NCBI GenBank assembly: GCA_014885115.2
Contig: WKLE02003233.1
Location: 1,180-12,057, forward strand
Reading direction: 5' to 3'
DNA length: 10,878 nt
Source: Asterionellopsis glacialis
Lineage: Eukaryota; Bacillariophyta; Plagiogrammaphyceae; Rhaphoneidales; Asterionellopsidaceae
Shown: positions 1 to 8,571 of the stretch, piece after piece
Layout of the letters: each line of letters opens with the position of its first letter
How positions within the stretch are numbered: position 1 is the stretch's first letter
Notes under the pieces: model-generated
Seen by the model: the letters and a program-made list of their open reading frames with translations, nothing else
The model's database searches: none
What the model was told of the DNA's origin: nothing
Made by a program: the position numbers and the translations under genes

Positions 1-89
1 AGTGTGCGGTCCGTACGACCTTGAAATAATAATGAATCAAGGGGTTATATTTGAGTAAAAGATATGACATCTGGCTAGGACCTAATCCT

Positions 90-105
90 CAGGTATTAAT
101 ACCTG
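90..105. repeat. 16-base perfect palindrome CAGGTATTAATACCTG
   Basis: CAGGTATTAATACCTG reads the same on both strands. Its first 13 bases reappear as the flank of the transposon at 8194-9041 once the element is removed on the assumption of a TTAA duplication. It belongs to the same CAGGTA/TACCTG family seen elsewhere in the non-coding parts of the window. Confidence 0.8.
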
Positions 106-282
106 TTTCACTGTTCGACACTTTCTAGTTTAAAATGAGGTTAAAAAGATACGACGTTAAATGTCAGTCATACTATTCTAGTTTCACCAGTCAGTTAGTT
201 TTAATCTGATGTTGAAGTTTATCGAGACTACCCGAAATATTTGTTTCATGATGTACGGTATGATAAATTACAACTGACTGAA

Positions 283-589
283 TACCTGGTACCTCTTTTA
301 CTAGGAACAATAATACCTGGTAAATACATTATAATGAATCTATAGGGTGTCTTCTCATCCATGAAGCAAGCAGGGGTTATATTTTTTGAGATTTTTTAAT
401 TAATAAGCCCCAAAAGATACAGTATGAAGTTGAATACCTTCCAGAAAAAGACAGCCAGAAATATCTCAGGTACTTATCACATCAATATTTAGGTCCTGTA
501 CTTATGAAATTTTCGTGACAAGTTGAATCTCGGTTGAAGTTCCCCTACCTGGTACCATTTATTATAAGAGAATTAGAATTACCTGGTAC
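283..589. repeat. Cluster of TACCTGGTACC palindromic motifs
   Basis: TACCTGGTACC or its 9-10 base core occurs at 283-293, 314-322, 546-556 and 580-589. Further copies lie at 1936-1946, 7745-7753, 9045-9055 and, inverted, at 10812-10820. None lies inside the large coding regions. Each copy can pair partly with itself (GGTACC core). The function is unknown. It could be a dispersed mini-repeat, transposon footprints, or a regulatory site. Confidence 0.6.
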
Positions 590-848
590 AGTACCTACAT
601 GGTCTATTACAGGAGATATATTACGACATTCAACGTCTTTTTCTACATAGCTGATTGAAAAAGTTTAACAAGTTGAAGCATGTGGTTGAAGTTGCCTAGA
701 AAGACGAGACACATCCAAATTTCAGGACGATCGTCCTTTTCGAGCAGTCATAATTTTTCGAGTAGCGCTCTGCAAACACTTGTGAAGCTCTCATTATCTG
801 TTCAAACAGAAACATTCCCACCAGCTCAAATCAAACCAAGTCCATACC

Positions 849-1094
849 ATGTACACCAAATCAAGATCCCAAACCTCAATGTTACTCAGAAGATCTGATT
901 CGTCTTCATCAAGTCTAACCACGGAAGAGGATGATATGAACTCTGTCATCACTGCCTCTTCTATAGCGACATCAAGAAAAGAAGAACGAAGGCTCAGACG
1001 AGCAAAAATCGATATGCTTATGATGGAACATTACCCTAATTATCAAGGCTTTCCCCAAGGTTACAATCCAGACAGCCTAGTCGAACGCTTTTAA
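849..1094 (+). CDS. Small hypothetical protein, 81 aa, basic middle and acidic patch
   Basis: I do not recognise this product. An ATG at 849 follows an in-frame stop at 783, so this is the first possible start, and the frame runs 81 codons to TAA. Residues 17-25 are Ser/Thr-rich, followed by an acidic patch (EEDDM). A basic stretch around residues 43-54 (RKEERRLRRAK) then leads into a C-terminus with Tyr, Pro and Asn (HYPNYQGF, YNPDSLVERF). The graded composition and non-repetitive C-terminus look more like a real protein than chance reading. There is no signal peptide or membrane span. The segment after the stop is A-rich, as in a 3' UTR. It could also be the last exon of a gene whose earlier exons I cannot see, or a relic. 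The overlapping frame at 680-898 was judged a shadow. Confidence 0.45.
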   Translation: MYTKSRSQTSMLLRRSDSSSSSLTTEEDDMNSVITASSIATSRKEERRLRRAKIDMLMMEHYPNYQGFPQGYNPDSLVERF

Positions 1095-2325
1095 AGAAGG
1101 CAAACCAGCGACAAAAAAGATATAAAAGAGATACGAAATGAGATAAATGCTGTGACTGTATAATAGATATATATGTAGAACTAGTAAACTGTAATGCTAA
1201 AGAACAATTTTTATCAATGTTGACGCAAAGTAATATTTTACTACTGTTTGTTATTCTTTGTCTTGGACGACAACATTTCCTTTCAAATCATAAGCACGTC
1301 AAAGGGATATTCTATCTCATTTCGTCAGTTTCGTTTTGGCAGCATTTTCTTGTTACTATTGACTGTATTTACATAACAGATTGCTTGCGGATGCCAAATT
1401 TATTTACTCATTTTAGATAGAACGAGGATGTGTACGATGGGTGGGAGTTCTATTACTTACTACGACCCTAAGTCCTGCAGCAAGAAACTATGACATCGAC
1501 AGGCACTAACCATTTAGAAAATCGCCAAAACAAAAGTTAAAACAGATGCTTCTGAAAAGTTACGGAAGCAGCCTTGGAACAGATTATGAGAGTATCACCA
1601 TCGGATACAAGCATCATGATTGGCGGAAAACTATGATTGGATTTTGTCCTAGCAATATGATATATTGGACTTTTAGCTGATGGTGAGCAAGGTTTAGAGA
1701 AATCGGTGTTGAAGTACCGGTATCGCATGCACCAATACCTGATGGCCTTGCTAAACATATACTGTTGTGTAAGACGAATAAGATTGTATTGTTTGGCTCA
1801 TGGAAATTATTTTTTTGTAAAACAGTGGTGCTCTCGTGGCATATTTTATAATTTCATATATCCATGCACAAAAATTGATAAATGAGTCTAACCTGTTGGA
1901 CTCATCACGGATTTTCAGATAGTCTAGAGAGAGACTACCTGGTACCTTTTTTCTGAAAATTTCGTACCGGTAAGCTTCTCTCTCAGCCCTCGTAGCGAAA
2001 ATTTAAATAGTTCTAACCCTAAGATAAAAATAAGCAGATCGACGGGATGCTCTCTACTAGCTCTACCGGTACCGGTACGGTAGGACCTTGCTTTCGGCCC
2101 CTACTGGTCACTGGTCAGAACTTCGAAATACTCTAAAAGACCACAAGACAACAAGACGTCGAACACAAACCAAAAAGAGCAAAGATCATAGTTTATCAGG
2201 TAACAGGTAAAAGGGCATCAGGCATCGCCCACGAGCTAAATTCTAGCCTCACTCTCTCTAGACTACAGACGGTATCAATCAGGCATTATTCTTAAATATA
2301 TTTTTTATATGAATGGCCATTGAAA
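1095..2325. other. Intergenic region upstream of gene A
   Basis: No convincing gene is visible. A hydrophobic 67-codon frame at 1217-1420 and a minus-strand 73-codon frame at 1537-1758 have no recognisable motif and were rejected. The last few hundred bases should contain gene A's promoter and leader. They include a TACCTGGTACC copy (1936-1946), the palindrome at 2064-2077 and a tandem CTGGTCA pair near 2105. I see no clear TATA box or initiator that I can defend. Confidence 0.55.
2064..2077. repeat. 14-base palindrome TACCGGTACCGGTA
   Basis: TACCGGTACCGGTA is a perfect palindrome built from overlapping ACCGGT and GGTACC units, about 250 bases before the start of gene A. It resembles the other GGTACC-centred motifs of the window but has CCGG in place of CCTGG. 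A role in regulation is only possible, not shown. Confidence 0.6.
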
Positions 2326-2411
2326 ATGAGACGTGCACGAAGAGATGCGTCTTCTCCATCTTCGGGTGGTCCACGAGTAGCTGTGTCCTCGAAAAGACAA
2401 TCAAAAATTAG
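2313..2411 (+). other. Short upstream reading frame overlapping the gene A start
   Basis: An ATG at 2313 lies 13 bases before the gene A start in another frame. It runs 32 codons to TAG at 2409-2411 and so overlaps the main coding region. Its context is weak (T at -3), whereas the main ATG has A at -3 (GAAAATGAG). If the transcript starts upstream of 2313, scanning ribosomes would meet this ATG first, and it could lower gene A translation. If transcription starts between the two ATGs it is irrelevant. Confidence 0.35.
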
Positions 2412-3687
2412 TATCACGACCACTGCCCCCCAAGCTCGAATGGATGCTGGAAGTTTTATGAAATCATTAGGCATTAATGTTGTTGGTAAAAATGACGATG
2501 AAGACGAACAAAGAAAGGATGGTGCAATCATGGCAACGAAAATGTCCGACCTTGATGTACACCAATTAAAGACAAAGATATCTTTAGGATGTTTCGGCTT
2601 ATTCATGTTTCTTTGGATGTTTTCAGGAGGAAGTGAACGTAGTACAATGAGTCCACAAGAAAAACATCGACTTGCTGAAAATGAAATCGCGGGAGAATAC
2701 AAAAGTTTATTACTAAATAATTCAGCATCATCAGTGGAAGAAGATCTGCATCCGGGAAAGTTTGGTGGTTTACGGAATAGATTTCGTAAACGTGACGGAA
2801 AACGAATACCTGAAGCTCTTCGATACTTAGCAGATATGAAAACACCATACAATAAGGTAGCAGAAGTTCCATACTTTTGGGATATTCCGTTCTCTGGAGA
2901 AACTATGGCAGAACGGATGTTCCGTAAATGTCATATTTTGGTGCAAGCATGTGAAAAAGGTGTCGAACAACCTGATTTTAACGACGAAAAACTCGAGGTA
3001 TTTACAGCTTCGGATGGATCTCAGTATGTGAATGTTGATACAACTACAATATCAGGTATTGAAAGAGCCCAAGACCTTAATCTGGCACATGAGCGTATCG
3101 CAGATATAATGGTTAGTCCATTAGTGAATGACTTCGCAAAACATATCTTTGATGAGGATCATATGGGTCGAATGTTTGCATTGTTCCGTCATCCCGTTGA
3201 CCGTGCCATCAGTATGTACTACTATTTGGGAAGTGCATCATGGGACCCGCTATTTAATCCGAAAATCAAACAAATGACTCTGGTAGAATATGCCAGAAGT
3301 GCCTCGATGGAAAATAATTGGGTTACTCGGTTTTTGTTAAACAAGTTCAGTGGTCCCTTACAAAAGGACGACATGCGTGCTGCCAAGGAAGTCGTCCGAA
3401 AAAAGGTTTTAGTTGGGCTTTTTGATGACATCGAAGGATCGATGGCTAGATTTGAAAAATACTTTGGATGGACGCAACCTGGGACTGAAGATGAAGCCAA
3501 TACAGGTAAATGTCGCAAGGCAATTATAGAGGCATGGGACAAGCGACATGACCACCCTCCAATAATTCAGGATGGTCCAGAGTGGAAGGCCATCGTAGCT
3601 GCAAACCGCTGGGACTTGGAACTTTACCAATATGTAAAAATTTTATACAAATATCAAGGCAAGACATTCTTTAACGTAGTAGCGTAA
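2326..3687 (+). CDS. Gene A: type II membrane sulfotransferase-like protein (453 aa)
   Basis: The likely role is transfer of sulfate from PAPS to a glycan or protein in the Golgi lumen, inferred from family features. In order: basic Ser-rich cytosolic tail (1-82); one membrane span (about 83-100, rich in Gly, Phe, Leu, Met); lumenal stem; a 5'-PSB-like loop WDIPFSGET (185-193); and a 3'-PB motif FRHPVDRAIS (287-296) with Arg288, Arg293 and Ser296 in the expected places. A C-terminal block KKVLVGLFDD...FEKYFGW and AANRWDLELYQY is shared in pattern with gene B. Oddly, the loop position that normally holds Lys or Arg is Phe189. The coding region is open without introns. I chose ATG 2326: it has A at -3, and the two in-frame codons before it start with TTG, not a normal nuclear start. 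Gene B converges from the right, 53 bases between stops. Substrate is unknown, and an inactive relative is possible. Confidence 0.85.
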   Translation: MRRARRDASSPSSGGPRVAVSSKRQSKISITTTAPQARMDAGSFMKSLGINVVGKNDDEDEQRKDGAIMATKMSDLDVHQLKTKISLGCFGLFMFLWMFSGGSERSTMSPQEKHRLAENEIAGEYKSLLLNNSASSVEEDLHPGKFGGLRNRFRKRDGKRIPEALRYLADMKTPYNKVAEVPYFWDIPFSGETMAERMFRKCHILVQACEKGVEQPDFNDEKLEVFTASDGSQYVNVDTTTISGIERAQDLNLAHERIADIMVSPLVNDFAKHIFDEDHMGRMFALFRHPVDRAISMYYYLGSASWDPLFNPKIKQMTLVEYARSASMENNWVTRFLLNKFSGPLQKDDMRAAKEVVRKKVLVGLFDDIEGSMARFEKYFGWTQPGTEDEANTGKCRKAIIEAWDKRHDHPPIIQDGPEWKAIVAANRWDLELYQYVKILYKYQGKTFFNVVA

Positions 3688-3740
3688 AGCTAGATGTTAT
3701 AATATGAAGTAGAGTCGACCTTTGTTCTATAGTCTAATGA
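3688..3740. other. 53-base gap between convergent genes A and B
   Basis: Only 53 bases separate the two stop codons. Both 3' UTRs and poly(A) sites must lie here or extend into the opposite gene, so the mature transcripts probably overlap as sense-antisense pairs. A TATAATATGAA stretch near 3699 is AT-rich, but I do not claim a defined poly(A) signal. Confidence 0.6.
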
Positions 3741-6700
3741 TTACCGGCCAGCAGCTTCAACAGCGGCTTTCTGCTTGAGTACCTTTTCAATAACAGCCTT
3801 TTGCTTCCAAAATAAAGTCTTTGCAAAGTCATATAGTATTCTGTCCATTCTGTTTGCTGCAAGAAGCATGTTGAATGCATCGGCATCAGTAGCGGCATAG
3901 TTACGTGATACTTCAAATAATTCAGTCTTTATGACCTCTTCAACCATGTCGTGACAAGTTTGCACTGGTAAGATCGTATCTCCTACGTACCAACCAAAAT
4001 ATTTTTCCCACAATTCAAGTGTTGGTTGCATTTCGTCGTAAACTCCAACAAGTACCTTTTGACTGACGAAGGATTGTGCCACCTTGAGTTCCTGGTCTCC
4101 AAGAGGATCATTCGGACCCAAACCAAGGATAGCCCGTATTAGCGGATTATTCTCCTTGAAAAGAGGGCTTGTGGCGTATTCCATCAGTGTCAATTGTGAT
4201 AGGTTTGTGTCAAGTTTTTTTAGTTCCTCGTATCGATTAAGAGATCTATGGAGAGGGTCGCGGAAGACAATCATAAGACGTCCTTGCACTTCAGCTTTGA
4301 CACGGCCCTGTTGAGGTTGAAACAAGGATGCCATGGGATGAAGGACCGGGGCTGTAACAACATCCGCTACGTAAGCGGAAGGTAGTGCGAACTGGATTGC
4401 ACGCATCACGCCTGCCGGGGTTCCCATGTCAACGTTGACAAATAATTGACCACCCAAGTCTTCATTTCCGAACATTTGCTTCCCACTTTTAATAATACGA
4501 AGTCCCTGAAGTAACCAACGAGAAACAAAAGCAACGAACGAAACAAAATCGGTGAGATTGATATCATTATGTGAATGTAGCTGTCTCAGTGATGATTTCT
4601 TGCAATAAAAAACTTACACTTGCTGCGAATGATTCGTCATGAGTACCTGTAGGGTCAAACTCACGACGGATACCAGCTTGGACCCGACCCAAGCAGAACC
4701 CAAACACATGTGATGCAATAGTACCACCACTCATGGCATAGTTCCAAAGAACTGGCATATCTCTTTTTTTGCTGGGTTCGTAAATCATCCTCCAATTTAC
4801 AAAAGCAACATTCAAATTATCAGGAATTGCTTCCATATCACCGACTTCTTGATCAGTCAAAAAGCTAGTACCATTTTTGTTCTTAATCTTGATCCCATCT
4901 GATGCCATTGGTCCCGGTCGCGATGGGACAATATAGAATGGACCAATTTGTGATGCGAAGAAGAGTGACGACAACACCATAAAGAGGACAGGAATATATG
5001 TACAAGCATTCTTGATAGAGAATTTCTTCCTTCCACCTTCCTCATCTTCTTCGTAAAAATACTCTTCATAAAAGGTAGTGTAAGGTGTTGTAGCAACGGT
5101 CCTTTCATCACTAATTTTCTTTTGATGTAAAAACCCATCCATACTAACTTCGACTTCACGTGCAGCTGCAGACCATTTGTTGGGAGCTTGACGGTAAAGT
5201 ATACCTGTAGATTGAAAAGTCCCATCTGAACCGGAGCGACTTTCAGTATATGTCAGGCTACTTCCTCTTTGAGACCTACTGTTCACATCAATCTGAGCAC
5301 TCGAACCCGTACCAGTTGAGACAGAGGCATCGGCGACACTGGCTGTGGCGCTCGCTGTGACACTCGCAGAAGATGAAGTTGCTGCGGTTTGCTTGGTATG
5401 GTATGACGATTGTTTGCTGTTGCTACTCTGGCCACTATAATGAGAAGGATCATCATCACCCATCATTTGGCTAGGAGCTACACCAGTGGCAGCTACAGAA
5501 CCTGGATCTTGGCTCTGCTGTTTGTCGTACTGTCCTTGTACTTGTGACATTCCATCACCAGGTTGGTAGGGCAAGGCTCGTTCAAAGAATTCAACATTGG
5601 TATCCATAGTTTCTATGGTATTACCATCCTCATCGTATCTACTCCATCCTTGCGATTGCGTAGAATTTCCGGTACCGCTCATATGACTACCACCGATTGT
5701 AGACCCACCGCTAACACCAGTAGGGGGAGGAGCACCACCTTGCGCAAACTGTGCACCACTAGATTCGCTTGGGGGCAATGCTCTTTCGAAAAATTCAGCA
5801 TTAGTATCCATTGTATCAAGTGTGTTACCATCATCATCATATCTACTCCACCCGGCGGAAACATTGGATGCACCCATAGCTGAACCACCAAGAGTAGACG
5901 GTCCACCCATTGTGGCAGCATCTGCTGGAAATTGACCACGACTACCCTGATATTGTGACGATGGTGCTTGAGAATGAGTAGTACTAGGTGGTAATGCTCG
6001 TTCAAAGAATTCTGTATTGGTATCCATGGTACCTATAGATTGACCTGGATCGTCATATCGACTCCAACCTGCAGATTGATTAGAATTGGCATATGTCGAA
6101 GCACCAAATGTAGACGCATTGGGATCACCACCATGAGGAGGGGGAGGGGGACCCATAGCACCAGGTGGTAGTGCCGCATGGGTGGCGACAAGAGCACCGC
6201 CATTTTGATCATTGGGAGTACCACTGGAGTATAACGCATCACCTCCATCGACATTACTAGCAGCTGTAGAGCCAGCATCACCGGCGTATGCATATGTACC
6301 CTCACCAAGAGTGCCATGTCCTACAGTACTCACACCAACAGTTGCATCCGATGAATCATAGCGTACTTCGAGAGGTGTATGCATTCGTCTAGCTCGTCTA
6401 GCAGCGTCATCCATCAAATTGCTATTAAAGGTATCTCCACCATCATCTGTTTCGGTGTCATCATCTTGTGGTGGTGCTGCATAATTCGAATACTGACGTT
6501 CACCAATAGTATTATCAACACCCTCTCCTCCAATTCCAGCAGTTGCAGCATTGTAGGGCACCAAGGCACTCGATGCATTTGACTCATTACCAGTCGACTC
6601 TGCTGTTCCAGTAGTTGATAGCGATCTGACAGATTCTTCTCGAGTAGGGTTCAGAGTAGGACGAACATTGGTTACATTTTGTGTAAGATCTGTTGCAACA

Positions 6701-7191
6701 GATAAACGCCTTTCAGCTGCAGTTATGTTTTCCGTCCGATCGGTGGATCCAGACCCCAGGGTCCGCCCAGAATTACTCCTCACGAAAAGTGCAGAAGCAG
6801 CATCACGTGATGTTGCTGATTCACCGCTACCACTTAATAATGTTTGTTCCGTCATACCCGATGATTCAAATTGTTCAGCAGCAGTACGAGGTTTTTCTGT
6901 TGTAGGAATTTGTGAGATGGATTCTGAATCTTCGCCTGTAAGACCACTGAAACGTGATTCTGACCCAGTTGTTAGTTCTGTAAATCCAGAACGACTCGAA
7001 GTACCGACAGATCCAAGCAACTTGCCTGTTCTTTCTGCTGTACTAGCCTGTGCTAGCGATTCGGTTGTTGCGGGTACTTCTTCCTCTGCAAATTCTCTTC
7101 GTTCCTTAATATTCGTCGTTCCCTCTGTCGATGCTGAATTAATCGAGAAATCATCATCCTCTGCAAACGATTGGGGACTTGTGGATGCCAT
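3741..7191 (-). CDS. Gene B: long repeat-bearing membrane sulfotransferase-like protein (two exons, 1112 aa)
   Basis: Exon 1 is 7191-4618 (858 codons) and exon 2 is 4505-3741 (254 codons plus stop), joined in phase 0. The start has a good context (AAAAATGGC). Residues 1-730 are rich in Ser, Thr, Gly, Ala, Gln and Asp, probably disordered and cytosolic, with three repeats at about 360-402, 432-474 and 497-542 and a Gly/Pro run near 348-355. An acidic aromatic stretch (YEEYFYEEDEE, about 708-718) precedes one membrane span (about 732-754). The lumenal domain has a 5'-PSB-like loop LWNYAMSGGT (815-824), a 3'-PB-like motif FRDPLHRSLNRY (939-950), then QKVLVGVYDE, WEKYFGW and AANRMDRILYDF. The last three match gene A in pattern. 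Odd points: Met820 replaces the usual loop Lys/Arg, and Asn948 replaces the usual 3'-PB Ser. One sequon (NGT at 773) lies just past the span. The expected role is a Golgi sulfotransferase; a catalytically altered relative is a real alternative. Confidence 0.8.
4506..4617 (-). other. Intron of gene B (112 bases, phase 0)
   Basis: On the minus strand the donor reads AAGT|GTAAGT (intron starts at 4617) and the acceptor TTACTTCAG|GGACTT (intron ends at 4506). Splicing removes an in-frame stop and joins residue 858 (Ser) to a Gly-Leu-Arg segment that continues open to the end of the sulfotransferase domain. Without splicing, the 5'-PSB and 3'-PB halves would sit in separate frames: exon 1 would stop at 4567-4569 and exon 2 would have to begin at an internal Met. 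Length and signals are ordinary for a small algal intron. Confidence 0.85.
5566..6069 (-). repeat. Three in-frame protein repeats in gene B (GWSRYD...EFFERALP)
   Basis: Conserved 28-residue cores lie at 6069-5986, 5853-5770 and 5649-5566, spaced 72 and 68 residues apart. The pattern is GWSRYD[DE].G..[IL].TMDTN.EFFERALP. A weaker ST[FLI]G[AG]S segment precedes each core by about 13-18 residues, so the full unit is about 45 residues. Linkers are Gly, Ser, Pro and Gln-rich and differ in sequence. The cores are far better kept than the linkers, which suggests selection for a short binding motif. I do not recognise the motif. Confidence 0.85.
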
Positions 7192-7547
7192 TTTTGTTCA
7201 GACTTTTCCCCTTTCGGTCTAGTTTTATTCAATCAACTTTAACTCGACTTGTTTCTCTCTTTCTCTCTGCAAAGAGAAGATTTCTCTTCCTTCAAAAATA
7301 ATTCTTCAAAGTCGACGAATAACTCAAGTTACACTTATTATTGGTGTGAACAGCTGAATAGTCACTAACAAGCCCAATCTCGCAGGATCTCTTGCTCCAG
7401 TGTTCTAGCTTGAGACTGTTTGTCTTCAAGCTGATGAAGGTTGTCCTTTATTGTTCCCCCGCCTGCTTTCCTCATATTATTTGTTATTTCGTGAATCGGT
7501 CACAAAGTCATTAAAGCTATTTTCCATATAAATGTCGTCTAAGTCAC

Positions 7548-7566
7548 GGAGTCATTGAGTGACTCC
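7548..7566. repeat. Small hairpin GGAGTCA-TTGAG-TGACTCC
   Basis: Seven paired bases flank a five-base loop. Each arm contains TGACTC on one strand, a bZIP-like core, about 360 bases upstream of the gene B start. Whether it is a binding site is not known. Confidence 0.5.
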
Positions 7567-7578
7567 TGAAGACCAAGA

Positions 7579-7635
7579 CTTTAACTCCAACTCTTTCAAC
7601 TCCGTTTTGTACGGATCTTTAACTCCAACTCTTTC
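7579..7635. repeat. 19-base direct repeat in the gene B upstream region
   Basis: CTTTAACTCCAACTCTTTC occurs exactly at 7579-7597 and again at 7617-7635, a 38-base period. The 19 bases between share only a partial ACTCCG-type likeness. A local duplication is the simplest explanation; a doubled promoter element is possible. Confidence 0.75.
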
Positions 7636-8133
7636 TCTCTAGTCATAGTCTTCCGTAAAATAATGTAATGCGAAAACAAAGGAAGACAGACAGACAGTAC
7701 GTGATCCGTGCTTACCTACCGTTGAACCAGTATTACTTGGCAGTTACCTGGTAAGCTTTCCTCAGGGAGTGCGCCCCTGTCTCACGAGCATACTAGCGAG
7801 TCTTGAATCTGTCCTTCCCTCGCGCTTCTGGTAAGCGCTATCATTTGCCAACATCGGCTTCCGAGTTCAGAGCAAAGCTTCCTCACAATTTTGTTGATTC
7901 TTGTTTCGGTTGATTCTTACGATGGCATTGGAAATAGAAACTTAGCCATGAGTAAAGATTTTTTGTTTTCCTGCCTGCCCACACCTGAGTCAAGGATCCT
8001 TTCTCTTGAGAGAAAAGAGAAAAGGAATTTGTTCTAATCTCGGATCTTTGTAGCAATAAAAATAGTAGCTTACAAACATCCATCCAAAGAAACAATTCTT
8101 TCTTGCATGTGTCTGTCTCCTTCTAGCCTCCAA

Positions 8134-8166
8134 CTCATGCACATATGATAGGACAAGGTGCATGAG
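8134..8166. repeat. Hairpin CTCATGCAC / GTGCATGAG
   Basis: A perfect nine-base stem encloses a 15-base loop, ending 33 bases left of the transposon boundary. There is no T-run after it. It may be a chance structure or part of an older insertion. Confidence 0.6.
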
Positions 8167-8196
8167 GGAATCTCTGATTCCAGGAAGGACTAACAG

Positions 8197-8221
8197 GTAT
8201 TAAGGTGGTAGAATGTTTTTT
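8197..8221 (+). repeat. Left terminal inverted repeat
   Basis: GTATTAAGGTGGTAGAATG followed by six T. Pairs with 9017-9041 read on the other strand, with a single T/C mismatch before the T-run. The outermost GTA may belong to the target site rather than the element. Confidence 0.8.
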
Positions 8222-8370
8222 CAACCAATATTTTCCTCCACTAGCACAAAAACACTTTTTTTATTCATTTGGGTTAGAGATGGAATCTTTTTGTGTGTTT
8301 TCTCTACCCCTTCAAATGCAATTCTTCCTGTTGCAATAAACATAAGATTCTGCTTGCTTATGTAAATTGA

Positions 8371-8571
8371 GAGAAGAAAATACTTAGGAAAATTGGAGAA
8401 AGGGAATCCGAATTGGTGAGTGGCCCAAAAATGTTGTCTGACAGTATATCGCTAACTGACAAAACAAATTCTGTTGAGTGGCTGACAGAAAAGGTTTTGA
8501 GGGTAAATCAGATGGACTTTGACAATGATGCAAACATCCATTCTGACACTTCTGAAGCTGATATGGAGTAA
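8371..8571 (+). pseudogene. Coding-like relic inside the transposon (up to 66 codons)
   Basis: An open frame follows a TGA at 8368-8370 and ends at TAA 8569-8571; the first ATG is at 8431 (46 codons). The composition is protein-like: a basic start (EKKILRKIGE), a middle with Trp (SVEWLTEKVL), and a strongly acidic end (DFDNDANIHSDTSEADME). I do not recognise it. Its place inside the terminal repeats suggests the C-terminal remnant of a transposase or of cargo left after internal deletion. Chance reading is possible, since the rest of the element is AT-rich with no long frames. Confidence 0.35.

Larger units (their letters stand above)
1..848. other. Non-coding AT-rich region with dispersed palindromes
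   Basis: No open frame here looks like a protein; the longest, starting at 680, is Ser-rich and overlaps the start of the better candidate at 849. The stretch holds a perfect 16-base palindrome at 90-105 and four copies of a TACCTGGTA(CC) motif between 283 and 589, described separately. Bases 680-848 may be the promoter or 5' leader of the small gene at 849. I see no RNA gene. Confidence 0.6.
7192..8199. other. Upstream region of gene B, no gene seen
   Basis: The part next to gene B is CT-rich as read on the plus strand (GA-rich in the gene's sense) at about 7245-7300, a likely 5' leader. I see no coding frame of note; a 70-codon minus frame at 7883-8095 has no motif. The region holds a 19-base direct repeat (7579 and 7617), a hairpin at 7548-7566, a TACCTGGTA copy at 7745-7753 and a hairpin at 8134-8166 close to the transposon edge. 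Confidence 0.55.

Noticed and set aside
680..898. 72-codon Ser-rich frame overlapping the small gene
   Set aside because: No motif and poor protein-like character. It may be 5' leader of the 849-1094 candidate.
1217..1420. 67-codon hydrophobic plus-strand frame
   Set aside because: AT-rich sequence gives Leu/Phe/Ile codons by chance, with no supporting context.
1537..1758. 73-codon minus-strand frame
   Set aside because: No motif or neighbouring exon signal that I could defend.
2320..2325. TTG start for gene A two codons upstream of the ATG
   Set aside because: Nuclear genes normally start at ATG, and the ATG at 2326 has a good context.
2292..2852. 186-codon minus-strand frame opposite gene A
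   Set aside because: Antisense shadow of gene A with no recognisable motif.
3741..4475. Separate 244-residue gene starting at an internal Met
   Set aside because: It would lack the first cofactor motif and membrane span. The frame is open upstream to the acceptor and joins exon 1 without a shift.
4567..4617. Read-through end of gene B exon 1 as the true C-terminus
   Set aside because: It begins with a clear GTAAGT donor, and the catalytic domain resumes in phase after a CAG acceptor at 4506.
6668..7222. 184-codon plus-strand frame opposite gene B
   Set aside because: Shadow of the low-complexity Ser/Thr codons of gene B. It has no domain features of its own.
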